From assembly GCA_017883205.1 (NCBI GenBank), contig JADGNZ010000009.1, positions 62,001 to 126,000 of the forward strand: 64,000 nucleotides of DNA. The letters run 5' to 3'. Positions 55,078-64,000 of the stretch are shown in pieces; position 1 is the first letter of the stretch; the number at the start of each line of letters is the position of its first letter. A program made the position numbers and the translations under genes. Source of the stretch: Thermoanaerobaculia bacterium (GTDB lineage Bacteria > Acidobacteriota > Thermoanaerobaculia > Gp7-AA8). The notes under the pieces were generated by a model. That model was given only the letters and a program-made list of their open reading frames with translations. It was not told where the DNA came from and ran no database searches.

Positions 55078-55680
55078 CCCTCATCCGCCTTCGGCACCTT
55101 CTCCCCCACAAAAAACGTGGGGGAGAAGGCGCTCGTGGGAGAGGTTGTCGCGAAGGTTGTCGCGAAGGTTGTCGCGAAGGTTGTCGTGAAGGTTGTCGTG
55201 AAGGTTGTTGATCACGCGGCCGTGAGGTCACGCCATGCTCCTGAATCGAGCGCCTTCTCCCCTCGTGCTTTTCGAGGGGAGAAGGTGCCGAAGGCGGATG
55301 AGGGGTGCGGTGCAATCGACGGACACGAGGTTCAGGCCCTGCGTGACGCACGGCGCAGCTCTTGGGTTTGGCAACGTTGTCGGCGACAGTCCAACGCCCC
55401 CTCATCCGGCCTTCGGCCACCTTCTCCCCCACAAAAGCGTGGGGGAGAAGGCGCTCGACGGAGAGGTAATCGTGAAAGCTGGCGAACGCGCCGTCGTGTG
55501 TGAACACGCCATGCTCCTGAATCGAGCGCCTTCTCCCCTCGTGCTTTTCGAGGGGAGAAGGTGCCGAAGGCGGATGAGGGGTGTGGTGCAATCGACGGAC
55601 ACGAGGTTCAGGCCCTGCGTGACGCACGGCGCAGCTCCCGTTTGGCAACGTTGGCGCGACATCAAACGCCCCTCATCCGG
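55078..55680. repeat. Mosaic of GGGGGAGAAGG repeats and a GTTGTCGCGAAG tandem repeat
   Basis: Copies of the CGCCTTCTCCCCYYACGC / GTGGGGGAGAAGGYGCC family occur at about 55080-55135, 55245-55305, 55395-55460, 55515-55580 and, partially, 55665-55680. A 12-bp unit GTTGTCGCGAAG or GTTGTCGTGAAG repeats about six times at 55144-55207. A segment of about 110 bp (ATGCTCCTGAATCGAGCGCC through GGCGCAGCTC) is duplicated at 55234-55348 and 55510-55637. No gene is supported between 55050 and 55778. Confidence 0.88.
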
Positions 55681-55778
55681 CCACCTCGATGGTGATGTTG
55701 TGCGAGCAAGCGATTGCAAGATGCCGGTTGCGGGCGGTGATGCTTTGATGCTTCAGCGAGTTCTGGTATGATGCTTTG

Positions 55779-56042
55779 ATGCGAACCACATTGACGCTGG
55801 ATGATCAGCTTGCGAAGGCGCTCAAAGAGATCGCGCACCGCACCGGCAAGCCTTTCAAGGATGTCGTCAACGAGACCCTTCGAGGAGGGCTTCAGAAAAA
55901 AGGCGTGCAGCCGAAACCGTACCGGCTCAAGACGGTCTCGCTCGGTGGCGTTCTCGGGGGATTGAATCTCGACAAGGCGTTGAGCATCGCGGACGCTCTC
56001 GAGGACGAGGAGATCGCCCGAAAGCTCGAGATGCGTAAATGA
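55779..56042 (+). CDS. vapB: Antitoxin of VapBC-type system
   Basis: An 87-residue small protein. The N-terminus MRTTLTLDDQLAKALKEIAH fits a ribbon-helix-helix antitoxin, and the acidic C-terminus (SIADALEDEEIARKLEMRK) would bind the toxin. The ATG at 55779 is used; a TTG immediately precedes it. The stop overlaps the toxin start in ATGA. RHH antitoxins repress their own promoter, which must lie in the short repeat-edge region upstream. Confidence 0.88.
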   Translation: MRTTLTLDDQLAKALKEIAHRTGKPFKDVVNETLRGGLQKKGVQPKPYRLKTVSLGGVLGGLNLDKALSIADALEDEEIARKLEMRK

Positions 56043-56479
56043 TCCTGGCGGACGCGAACCTGCTCATCTACGCCATCGATCGAGACGCTCCCCATCACCG
56101 GCGGGCACACGCATGGCTCGTCTCGATCATGTCCGACGTCACCCCGGTCGCCCTCGCATGGATCGTCATTCTTGCTTTTCTGCGAATCACGACTCGCACC
56201 GGGATCATGCGCAACCCGCTGACGCCGGAGCAAGCCATCCGTTATGTCGACTCCTGGCTGGCTCAGCCACACGTCGTCATCGCCTGGCCCGGCGAAGACC
56301 ACTGGCCGATCATGCGGAGTCTCCTCCTGGCTAGCGGCACGGCGGGCAACCTGACTTCCGATGCTCACCTTGCCGCCATCGCCATCGAAAAGGGAGCAAC
56401 GATCCACACGGCCGACAACGATTTCCGGCGCTTTGCAGGGATCAGGGTGATGAATCCCATCGACAAACAAAGCCATTGA
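56039..56479 (+). CDS. vapC: PIN-domain toxin, VapC family
   Basis: A 146-residue PIN-domain ribonuclease. The first acidic residue is D5 in MILADANLLIYAID. The subfamily motif AWIVILAFLRITTRTGIM replaces the usual Glu-bearing helix. The C-terminal acidic residues are in TSDAHLAAIAIEKGA and TADNDFRRF. VapC toxins cleave tRNA or rRNA and are neutralised by the antitoxin encoded just upstream (ATGA overlap). Confidence 0.92.
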   Translation: MILADANLLIYAIDRDAPHHRRAHAWLVSIMSDVTPVALAWIVILAFLRITTRTGIMRNPLTPEQAIRYVDSWLAQPHVVIAWPGEDHWPIMRSLLLASGTAGNLTSDAHLAAIAIEKGATIHTADNDFRRFAGIRVMNPIDKQSH

Positions 56480-56512
56480 GCGGGCATACGGCTTGAGTAT
56501 GCCGACTACACC

Positions 56513-58180
56513 ATGAGACGTCTGCCCCTGATCCTGCTCCTCCTCCTCATCGTTCCGCGCGCAGACGCTCAGTGGCCGCAGATCGGCGCGAACCCAAGCC
56601 ATAGCGGACACGTGCCTGTGGCGGCGCAGCCCCTGCTTCAGCTCATGTCCGACATCGTCTACGACCCGTTCGTAGAACAGGAGCAGGCGGCCTCTTTCGG
56701 CGACCTCCTCGTTCACTACCAGGTGCCGCTCATCGACGGCGACGGCGTCTACATGGAATTCAAGTCGGGCGCATTCGTGACGCCGGAACATTGGGAGACG
56801 CAGGACTGGAGCATCCACGGCCTGCGTTGGCAGGACGGCACGCTGGCCGACCGCTGGACGGCGCCGAGCGACTGGAAGCCGGTGCCGGCGAACGGCGCCG
56901 CTTTTTTCGAGCCGGTATTTCACGCCGTGCTCGCGAATGGTTTTCTCTACATGCCCGCAGCCGGCGGCACACTGATGCAAATCGACCGCATCGATGGCCA
57001 CCTCGTGAAGCGCATCAATCCGTTCCCGTCGTTCGATCCGAACATCTACGTCTCCGGCGTTCCGGCAGCCGACGCGGCGGGAAACATCTACTACGGAGCG
57101 TTCGGACTCGATGCCGCCGATCCCTGGGGAAAGGACATCACCGGCGCGTGGCTGGTGAAAGTGCAGCCCGACGGCAGCACGCGCGCGATCCCGTTCGCTA
57201 CTCTCGTTCCGAATGCGCCGAGGGCGACGGATCAATGCACGTATTTTTTCAGCGGCAGCGCGCCGCACCCATTGCCGCCCTCGCCGTCCGCGGTGGCACC
57301 GACGATCCCTTGCGGTTCCGTGAGGCCGGGCATCAACGCTGCGCCCGCGATCGCCGCCGACGGCACGATCTACGTCGCCGGTCTGGCAAACCTCAATCCT
57401 CTCTGGTCGTACCTGGTGGCCGTCAACCCCGACCTCACGCCGAAGTGGAGCGCATCGCTGCGCAATCGTTTTCACGATGGATGCGGTGTGCTCATCCCAT
57501 ATGGAACTTCCTCAGGCTCCTGCCGGGCCGGCGCAGCACTGGGTGTCGATCCGAACGACAATCAGCCGGGCTCGGGAATCGTGAACGACGACTCCACATC
57601 ATCACCTGTCGTCCTCCCCGACGGCTCGGTCCTGTACGGCACCTACACCATCTACAACGGCGAGCGCGGACACCTGACACACTTCTCCTCGTCCGGAGCG
57701 TTCGTGGCCTCCTACGATTTTGGCTGGGACATCACGCCCGCGGTTTGGGAGCACGACGGCACGTGGTCCATCGTGATCAAGGAGAATTTCTACGAGGCTC
57801 CTCAGAAATACTTCATCACCCAGCTCGACGCGAATCTGCAGAGGGAGTGGCAATTCAGGAGCACGAACACGCAGGCATGCGGCCGCGCGCCGGACGGCCA
57901 TGTGTTCTGCGTTGACGAACAACCAAACGGCTTCGAGTGGTGCGTGAACGCGCCGGCGATCGACAGCCGGGGAGTTGTGTACGTGAACAGCGAGGACGGC
58001 AATCTGTACGCGATCGGCCAGACCGGCATCGTCCAGGAGAAGATCTTTCTCCAACTCGCCCTCGGCGCCGGCTACACGCCCGTGTCGATCGGTCCGGACG
58101 GAAAGATCTACGCGCAGAACGCCGGACACCTGTTCGCTGTCGGCGGCTCACGGCCGCGGGTGCGAGCAGTGCGGCACTGA
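56513..58180 (+). CDS. Secreted PQQ-type beta-propeller protein
   Basis: A 555-residue exported protein with a signal peptide (MRRLPLILLLLLIVPRADAQ). It carries repeated beta-propeller blades of the PQQ/pyrrolo-quinoline quinone-like type, such as GFLYMPAAGGTLMQIDRIDG, AAPAIAADGTIYVAGL-type blades and VVYVNSEDGNLYAIGQTG. There is no dehydrogenase active site to assign, so it may be a structural or binding propeller. Several Cys pairs are present. It stands alone after the VapBC pair. Confidence 0.88.
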   Translation: MRRLPLILLLLLIVPRADAQWPQIGANPSHSGHVPVAAQPLLQLMSDIVYDPFVEQEQAASFGDLLVHYQVPLIDGDGVYMEFKSGAFVTPEHWETQDWSIHGLRWQDGTLADRWTAPSDWKPVPANGAAFFEPVFHAVLANGFLYMPAAGGTLMQIDRIDGHLVKRINPFPSFDPNIYVSGVPAADAAGNIYYGAFGLDAADPWGKDITGAWLVKVQPDGSTRAIPFATLVPNAPRATDQCTYFFSGSAPHPLPPSPSAVAPTIPCGSVRPGINAAPAIAADGTIYVAGLANLNPLWSYLVAVNPDLTPKWSASLRNRFHDGCGVLIPYGTSSGSCRAGAALGVDPNDNQPGSGIVNDDSTSSPVVLPDGSVLYGTYTIYNGERGHLTHFSSSGAFVASYDFGWDITPAVWEHDGTWSIVIKENFYEAPQKYFITQLDANLQREWQFRSTNTQACGRAPDGHVFCVDEQPNGFEWCVNAPAIDSRGVVYVNSEDGNLYAIGQTGIVQEKIFLQLALGAGYTPVSIGPDGKIYAQNAGHLFAVGGSRPRVRAVRH

Positions 58181-58194
58181 GTACGAAGCGTCGT

Positions 58195-59130
58195 ACCCGC
58201 GGCTGGAGGTCGCGATCTCCTTCCCCGAGGTTGCAATCTCTCCGCACGAAGTCACGATCTGCTTCGACGAAGTCGTGATCTCCTTTGGCGAGATCCCGAT
58301 CTCCTTCCACGTGATCGCGATCTCGCTCCCCGAGGTTACGATCTCCGCCGGCAAGATCGCGAGACCACTTCACGAGATCCCGATCTCTTTCCTCGAAGTA
58401 CCGATCCCCTCCGTTCTTATCTCGATCTCCAGTTTTGAGATCGACATCCCCCTCTTTCTTAAACCGATCCCTCGGAGTCTCGTTTCGACCCCTCGGCTTC
58501 TCAAATGGACCCCTCCTGATCTCAAAGCGATCCCTTGGCTTCTCAAAACGACCTCGCGAAATCTCAAATCGATCTCGTTTCGAGATATCGCGACCCCTCC
58601 GAATCTCGAAACGATCCCTCGGAATCTCAAATCGATCTCCTTCCCCGAGGTCGCGATCTCCTCCGAAGAGATCGCGATCTCCATTTTTGAGATCGATACC
58701 CCTCTCAATCTCAAAACGACCCCTCCGAATCTCAAAACGATCCCCCGGAATCTTAAAACGACCCCTCCCAGTCTTAAAACGACCCCCCGGAATCTCGTTT
58801 CGACCCCTCCAATTCTTAAATCGACCCCTCCCGATCTCGAAAATTTGGGTTTTTTTCTTAAAACGACCCCTCTCCATCTCAAAGCGATCTATCGGTTTCT
58901 CAAAACGATCTCGCGAAGGGAGATATCGATCTCTTTTCTCGAGATCGATACCCCTCTCGAACTTAAAACGACCCCTCCGAATCTCAAAACGACCCCCCGG
59001 AATCTCGTTTCGACCCCTCCATTTCTTAAATCGACCCCTCCATTTCTTAAATCGACCCCTCCGATTCTTAGAACGACCCCCCTCAATCTCGAAGCGACCC
59101 CCTCCGAATCGCAGATCGACGTGATTTCTG
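58195..59130. repeat. Degenerate 21-bp satellite (CGACCCCTCCGAATCTCAAAA)
   Basis: About 44 diverged 21-bp units fill this gap. The left part has the form CGATCTCCTTCCCCGAGGT-CG, the right part CGACCCCTCCGAATCTCAAA-A or its TTAAA and CGTTT variants. As 21 is divisible by 3, very long open frames run through on both strands, giving 7-residue repeats (NLKTTPR on plus, RGRFEIR on minus). I treat these as by-products. No gene is supported between 58181 and 59255. Confidence 0.88.
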
Positions 59131-59255
59131 GAGATCGCGACTCCTCCGCCGATGCCGCGGACCTGACCACTGGGGGGCCTGACCAAGAGGTTCCGTATAT
59201 TTCAGAACATCTTTTCGATCGGATTTGGAAACTCACGGCCCGTGAGACCGGATCG

Positions 59256-62240
59256 TCAGCTCGTTCCCGGCCGCAGTGCGCTCGCCGGCACCGGCTCGCC
59301 GAAAAGGAATCCCTGGACGTCTTCGCATCCCTGTTCGCGCAGGAAATTGAGCTGCCGCTCGGTCTCCACGCCCTCGGCCGTTACGCGAAGCCGGAGACCA
59401 CGAGCCATGCCGATGACGGCGGAAACGATAGCGCGGTCGGCGGCGCTCGCTTCGATCTCCTGCACGAACTCCTGATCGATCTTCACGCTGTCGATCGGGA
59501 AGCTTCGCAGGTAATTGAGCGAGGAGTGGCCGGTGCCGAAATCGTCGATGGCAATCTGCAAACCCATCTCCCGCAAACGGTGAAGCGTGGCGATGGTGCG
59601 GTTCGTGTTCTGCATCGCCAGGCTTTCCGTGATCTCCAGCTCGAGACTGGCCGGCGCCAGTCCGGAGAGCTCGAGCGCCGCGGCGATCAGTTGGGGGAGA
59701 TCGGAGTGTTGGAACTGCCGAGGGGAGAGATTAATGGCCATGCGAAAGGAGGAACCGGCCTGCTGCCACATTTTTGCCTGACGGCAGGCCTCGTTCAGCA
59801 CCCACTCCCCGATCGGCACGATCAGCCTTGTCTCCTCGGCGACGGGAATGAACTCCTTCGGTCCTACCAATCCAAAACCCGGCCGGTTCCAGCGGAGAAG
59901 CGCTTCGACTCCGGTGATCCGGCCGGTGCCAATGTTGACCTGGGGCTGGTAGTACAACTCCAGCTCGTCGCGTCCGAGGGCGTGGCGCAGATCGCTCTCC
60001 AGAGAGAGCCGTTCCAGGGCCCGGCTGTTCATGGCCGGAGTGAACATCTGATAGGAGTTCCGGCCCGCGTCCTTGGCCCGATACATGGCGTGGTCGGCAT
60101 TCGCAAGAAGCGCCTCGGCCGTGTCGCCGTCGCTCGGAAAGAGCGCGATGCCGATGCTGGTCGTGAGAAACAGCTCGGTTCCCTCGATGGCCAGCGGCTG
60201 CGCGACGGTCTCGAGCACCTTCTGCGCGATCTTCGCCGCATCGTTGCTCGTCTTGAGGTCAGCGAGGAGCACGGTGAACTCATCGCCTCCCATCCGCGCC
60301 ACCGAATCCTCTTCACGGAGGGCGGCCTGAAGCCGCATCGCCACGGCCTTCAGAAACTCATCGCCGACAGAATGTCCGAGCGTGTCGTTGACCACCTTGA
60401 AGCGATCGAGATCGAGGAACATCACCGCGAGCGGGTGTTTCAGGCGGCGGGCGTGGGCCAGCGCGACGGTGAGCCGATCGCGAAAGAGCCGCCGGTTCGG
60501 CAGACCGGTCAGAGCATCGTGATAGGCCTGATGCTCGATGTGCTCTTCGACCGTTTTTCGTTCGGTGATATCGCGGGAGACGCCGACGACTTCGCGGGTC
60601 TGCCCCGAAATGACGTCGAGGATGATGCGGCTCGTCGTCTCGAACCAGACCAGCGAGCCGTCTTTTTTCTCGACACGATAGGCAAACGTCGTCGGACCCG
60701 ACTCGTTGATCAGTGCCGAGAGGTGGCGGACTTCTTCGCGGTCCGGCGGGAAAATGAAGTCGTAAAACGAGTGTCCAACGAGCTCGGAGGGCTCGTACCC
60801 GAGGAGGCGGCGCGACGCGTCCGAGGCATAGAGAATGATTCCGCGGCCGGAAGTCCGCGAGATCATGTCGGTCGAATTCTCGGCCATCAGCCGGTAGCGC
60901 GCCTCACTATTCCGCAGCGCTTCCGCGGCCATGCGCCGTTCGGTGATGTCGTTGTGCACGCCGATCGATCCGATTACGCTGCCCGCAGCGTCGACTACCG
61001 GCGAGCCGCCGATCTCCAGCCAGATCACCGTCCCATCCTTTCGTCGAATGCGTAGCTCATACTGATCGGCGACGTGGCGTATTCGCAGCCGCGTCTTCTC
61101 GTGCAACAGGGCCACGTCTTCCGGATAGGCGAGCAACAGATCAGCCTTCGTGCCGACGAGCTCTTCGCGCGAGTAGCCGACCATCTCGCAAAAACGATCG
61201 TTGACGAACTGCAGGATGCCGTCGTTGTCCGTCCTGGTGAGTCCTTCGCGCATCCGCTCGACGAGCAGGCGGTAGCGCTCCTCGCTTTCCCGCAGCGCGT
61301 TCTCAGCCAGCTTGCGGTCGGTGATGTCGATGACGGTCCCTTCCAGAATCTCGGGATCGCCATCGAGCAGGTGAACGCTTTCGATGAGCCAGCACGGGCG
61401 GCCGTCTTTCCGCCGCAGGGAGATCTCGTTGCTGGTCATCATCCGTTCCCGGCGAAGGACGGCGATGTAGTCGTCGCGGTGCGACGGATCCTGATAGAGG
61501 TCCCTCGCGGAGCGCTCCATCAACTCCTCACGAGAAGAGAAGCCGAGGATCCCGGCCAGGGCGTCGTTGCAATCGAGAATGCGGCCGTCGATCGTGTTGC
61601 GATAGACGCCGGCCAGGTTGCGCTCGAAGAGGAGGCGGTGTTGCTGCTCGCTGGCGCGCAGGGCCGCCTCCGTCCGGTGACGCTGGATGGCATTGACGAA
61701 AATCTCGCCGATGATTCGCAGCAGCGAGACCGCGTCCTCGCTCCAACGCCGCCGCTCCGCGGAGGCGACTCCAAGCGCGCCGAGAAACGCGTGGTTGTAC
61801 ATCATCGGCACGAAGGCGACGGAGCGGTTGCCGGCGCGCTCATACGCTTCCCGCTCGGCCGCCGCTTCTCCCGGCAGATCGTCGATCGAGATCGTCAGTT
61901 GCTGGAGATCGTTCAATCGTCCGGATGACCAGGGGAATGCCGCGAAAGGAACTTTCTCGCCGAGGCCACGGGGCACGCCTGGATCGGCATTCCACTCATG
62001 CGTGAGAACCGCCCACGCCCCATCGTCGCTGAACATGTAGATGTACGCGCGGTCGGCACCCACGAAACGGCCGACGCTCTCCAGCGCGGCGGTAATCTCC
62101 CGCTCGACGTCGGCGGCGGCGACGTTGATGAAGTTCGTGGAGATGCCGGAGATCAGCCTCTCGAACGCGAGGCGGTGATCGAGCATCTCATGCGCAGACT
62201 GCGCACCAACCTGTTTAGTGACCGGAATCACGTCCGACAA
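59256..62240 (-). CDS. GAF-PAS-GGDEF-EAL signalling protein
   Basis: A protein of about 994 residues that probably makes and/or breaks cyclic di-GMP. Order: an N-terminal GAF-like domain (about 25-200), three PAS/PAC domains (about 205-330, 330-455 and 455-580), a GGDEF domain with intact RMGGDEFTVLL near residue 650, and an EAL domain with GVEALLRWNRPGF, ITESLAM, IAIDDFGTGHSS and KIDQEFVQEI. Both catalytic motifs look intact. No TM or signal peptide is evident, so it is a cytosolic sensor. The start is TTG 62240, with GGGGGA upstream; GTG 62231 is an alternative. Confidence 0.95.
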   Translation of the reverse strand: MSDVIPVTKQVGAQSAHEMLDHRLAFERLISGISTNFINVAAADVEREITAALESVGRFVGADRAYIYMFSDDGAWAVLTHEWNADPGVPRGLGEKVPFAAFPWSSGRLNDLQQLTISIDDLPGEAAAEREAYERAGNRSVAFVPMMYNHAFLGALGVASAERRRWSEDAVSLLRIIGEIFVNAIQRHRTEAALRASEQQHRLLFERNLAGVYRNTIDGRILDCNDALAGILGFSSREELMERSARDLYQDPSHRDDYIAVLRRERMMTSNEISLRRKDGRPCWLIESVHLLDGDPEILEGTVIDITDRKLAENALRESEERYRLLVERMREGLTRTDNDGILQFVNDRFCEMVGYSREELVGTKADLLLAYPEDVALLHEKTRLRIRHVADQYELRIRRKDGTVIWLEIGGSPVVDAAGSVIGSIGVHNDITERRMAAEALRNSEARYRLMAENSTDMISRTSGRGIILYASDASRRLLGYEPSELVGHSFYDFIFPPDREEVRHLSALINESGPTTFAYRVEKKDGSLVWFETTSRIILDVISGQTREVVGVSRDITERKTVEEHIEHQAYHDALTGLPNRRLFRDRLTVALAHARRLKHPLAVMFLDLDRFKVVNDTLGHSVGDEFLKAVAMRLQAALREEDSVARMGGDEFTVLLADLKTSNDAAKIAQKVLETVAQPLAIEGTELFLTTSIGIALFPSDGDTAEALLANADHAMYRAKDAGRNSYQMFTPAMNSRALERLSLESDLRHALGRDELELYYQPQVNIGTGRITGVEALLRWNRPGFGLVGPKEFIPVAEETRLIVPIGEWVLNEACRQAKMWQQAGSSFRMAINLSPRQFQHSDLPQLIAAALELSGLAPASLELEITESLAMQNTNRTIATLHRLREMGLQIAIDDFGTGHSSLNYLRSFPIDSVKIDQEFVQEIEASAADRAIVSAVIGMARGLRLRVTAEGVETERQLNFLREQGCEDVQGFLFGEPVPASALRPGTS

Positions 62241-62365
62241 TCGAGTCCCCCAAAGGTGAATTTGTTACGTTAGCACCCTCCGGCAGGAGTTGCTCCACTC
62301 CGCTTCGGAACCCCGCATTCGTTGAAGTGCGAGCCCGGGTTCACTTCTTGCTCTAGAATCGGAGG

Positions 62366-62845
62366 ATGAGAAACCTCCTCATTGCCGCCGCGCTCGTTCT
62401 GGCAGCCTGTTCATCCTCGGCACCGGCTGCCCCGAAACAGAAGGCCAACATCCCCGATCCCGACTTCGAGATCCGTCAGCTCTCGGGAGCGGCGGAGCAG
62501 AACTACGCCGATGGACCGATCGAAGTGAAGTATCGCCTCGATATCGGCAACCGAGCCGACGTGCCGATCACGCTCGCCAGAGTCGAGATCGTCACGGTGA
62601 ATCCCCCAGGCGGGGCGTATAACCTCGATCCTTCGCACCGGTCGTATTACTTTCGCAAAGCGATCGAACCGCACCAGACCGCCACGATTGAGTTCTGGGC
62701 CAAGGCGATCAGCTACGGCCCCGATAATCGTCGTCAGAACGAGCCGGTCACCGTACGAGGCACCCTCTATTTCGAGTCGCCGAATGGCTACCTGCGCCAC
62801 GTGTTCATAAAAGAGCTCGGTCAGTACGCGGGTCAGAACGATTAA
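62366..62845 (+). CDS. Small lipoprotein, unknown function
   Basis: A 159-residue lipoprotein: signal peptide MRNLLIAAALVLAAC, with lipobox LAAC at Cys15. The mature part is a single beta-rich domain (KYRLDIGNRADVPITLARVE, YYFRKAIEPHQTATIEFW), similar in pattern to small Ig-like/FxLYD folds. It is divergent from the GGDEF-EAL gene. Function unknown. Confidence 0.8.
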   Translation: MRNLLIAAALVLAACSSSAPAAPKQKANIPDPDFEIRQLSGAAEQNYADGPIEVKYRLDIGNRADVPITLARVEIVTVNPPGGAYNLDPSHRSYYFRKAIEPHQTATIEFWAKAISYGPDNRRQNEPVTVRGTLYFESPNGYLRHVFIKELGQYAGQND

Positions 62846-63295
62846 TCAGGACAGAGAGCAGAGACAAGAGATCAGAGACAAGAGATCAGGGGCTATCCGG
62901 GAGGTGTCATCCACGGTTTCAAGGTGTCATCCTGAGCCTGCCGGAGGCGCCGCGTTGCTCGTTGCTTTCACCCAGACCTTCCTCGGCGCCGCAGGACGGC
63001 GAAGGATCTCAAGTTGCCGCGCACATGGCATGCGCCTCGTAATTTGAGATCCTTCGACGTCCTACGCCGCCACATCTTGCAGCGCGACGGCTCGAGTACG
63101 GATGGCGGCTCCGGCGTCTCAGGATGACACCGCTCCTTTTGCGCGCCGAGTGCGCAGCCGCTAACTGGACGGGTCGTTCTCTGGCGCGGACGAGGTTTGC
63201 GCCGGGGGTCTCTGGTCTCCGTCTCTGGTCTCCGTCTCTGGTCTCCTGTCTCTGGTCTCTCGTCTCTGATCTCTACGTCATAAGATGCGCGCCGA
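62846..63295. repeat. Gene-free block: GTGTCATCC inverted elements and (T)CTCTGGTCTC units
   Basis: AGGTGTCATCC occurs twice near 62906 and 62931, and AGGATGACACC at about 63119-63129 in reverse. GAAGGATCTCAAGTTGCCGCG faces a reverse arm near 63036-63060. At 63207-63275 the unit GGTCTCYGTCTCT repeats about six times just before the acyltransferase gene. No coding sequence supported. Confidence 0.8.
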
Positions 63296-64000
63296 ATGTT
63301 TCGAACGATATGGGCTGTGATCGTTGCGATCGCTGTCACGATTCCGCTGGCCACCGCCGTGCTGATCATTGCCATGCTTTCGTCGGCGTCGCCGTTGATC
63401 GAGCCCATCATCCGTTGGTGGGCGCGCGCGATCGTGTGGGGAGCGGGGATCGATCTGCGCAGCGACGGAATCGAGCGCATCGACCGCGGTAAGCGCTACA
63501 TCCTCATCGCCAACCATCACTCATATTTCGACATCCCATGCATCTTCGCGGCGGTCCCGCAGCCGATCCGGTTCATGGCCAAGAAGAGTTTATTCAGCAT
63601 TCCGATCTTCGGGTGGGCCATCGGCCGTGCCGGGTTCATCCCGATCGATCGAAAAAACCGGCGCACCGCGGTCAAGTCATTCGATCTGGCCGTCGAGCGG
63701 ATCCGGCGCGGCAATACGATCGTCATCTTCCCGGAAGAGGGACGCTCACGCGAAGTGGCGATGAAGCCCTTTCAGCGCGGCGCGTTCCTGCTGGCGATCC
63801 GATCGGAGCTGCCGATCCTTCCACTCGCGATCGACGGCACGTACGAAGTGTTCCGCGTCGGCGCGAGAAAGATCACACCGGGCGTCGTCACGGTGCGCGT
63901 GGGCACGGAGATCGAGACAGCGGGTGCCGGCGTTCGCGCCAAAGACGGTCTCCGCGAGCAATCGCGGTCGCAGATTGAGGTGATGCTCGCGCGCGGCAGC
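63296..64000 (+). CDS. plsC: PlsC-type 1-acylglycerol-3-phosphate acyltransferase, 3' end outside window
   Basis: The first 235 residues are visible and the frame is open to the window end. An N-terminal TM (about 5-28) precedes the acyltransferase domain. Motif I NHHSYFD (HX4D) is near residue 74, followed by MAKKSLFSIPIFGWAIG. Motif III is FPEEGRSREV and the later motif is LPILPLAIDGTYEV. Such enzymes acylate lysophosphatidic acid to phosphatidic acid at the inner membrane. The ATG at 63296 is the first one giving a TM-leading start. Confidence 0.93.
   Translation, partial: MFRTIWAVIVAIAVTIPLATAVLIIAMLSSASPLIEPIIRWWARAIVWGAGIDLRSDGIERIDRGKRYILIANHHSYFDIPCIFAAVPQPIRFMAKKSLFSIPIFGWAIGRAGFIPIDRKNRRTAVKSFDLAVERIRRGNTIVIFPEEGRSREVAMKPFQRGAFLLAIRSELPILPLAIDGTYEVFRVGARKITPGVVTVRVGTEIETAGAGVRAKDGLREQSRSQIEVMLARGS

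Noticed and set aside
57855..59186. 443-codon minus-strand frame through the satellite and into the PQQ gene
   Set aside because: Heptad peptides follow from the 21-bp period, and the C-terminal third is antisense to the propeller gene. No start or ribosome site stands out.
58275..61055. 926-codon open frame on the plus strand
   Set aside because: It starts inside the 21-bp satellite and continues antisense to the well-supported GGDEF-EAL gene, whose domains are intact on the minus strand.

Overview
The window is a high-GC chromosome fragment from a diderm bacterium. Lipoproteins, an OmpA-like protein, an Mla-type lipid transporter and many signal peptides indicate a Gram-negative envelope. 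Two very long sortilin/VPS10-type beta-propeller proteins, secreted Ig/lamin-tail proteins, a serine hydrolase, YaeQ, DUF1761 and DUF1801 proteins, and abundant dispersed intergenic inverted repeats fit Acidobacteriota best. This placement is inference from gene content; the window has no rRNA or other taxonomic marker.

Layout. 1-1441: tail of a two-gene hypothetical unit. 1479-8689: cupin, aldo/keto reductase, DUF1801, secreted histidine phosphatase, an OmpR-type two-component pair, and a serine hydrolase fused to aspartyl-protease-like domains. 8702-9738: a small nuclease pair (RusA-like plus REase/HEPN). 9796-16987: L,D-transpeptidase, phospholipase D-like protein, YaeQ, flavin amine oxidase, DUF1761, ketoacyl synthase III. 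16988-18252: a gene-free block of inverted repeats and a 21-bp satellite. 18253-24170: LolA-VPS10 fusion, LD-carboxypeptidase, secreted thermonuclease.

24430-38686 is the most unusual part. A plus-strand pair (a potassium-channel-like protein fused to a periplasmic von Willebrand A domain, plus a small membrane protein) converges on a six-gene minus-strand operon. Read in order of transcription, that operon encodes a membrane protein, a tubulin/FtsZ-like GTPase, an actin/Hsp70-type (ASKHA) ATPase with a zinc ribbon, a vWA lipoprotein, a MotA/TolQ/ZorA-like channel subunit with a long helical tail, and a MotB/ZorB/OmpA-like subunit. A fused MlaF-MlaE transporter and an MCE (MlaD-like) protein are divergent from it. 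Several junctions are 4-bp ATGA overlaps. I read this as a candidate envelope-spanning, ion-driven machine that couples a periplasmic sensor to cytosolic cytoskeletal NTPases. Its role (defence, membrane remodelling or envelope stress) is not shown by the sequence.

38687-64000: two weakly similar hypothetical genes flanking a 43-bp satellite, a Uup-like ABC-F ATPase, two secreted proteins with near-identical Ig/lamin-tail C-termini around an enoyl-CoA hydratase gene, Mug glycosylase, RlmN, a second VPS10-type protein, a VapBC pair, a PQQ-type propeller protein, a second 21-bp satellite, a GAF-PAS-GGDEF-EAL protein, a lipoprotein, and the start of a PlsC-type acyltransferase cut by the window end. 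No tRNA, rRNA, CRISPR array, insertion sequence or replication origin was recognised.
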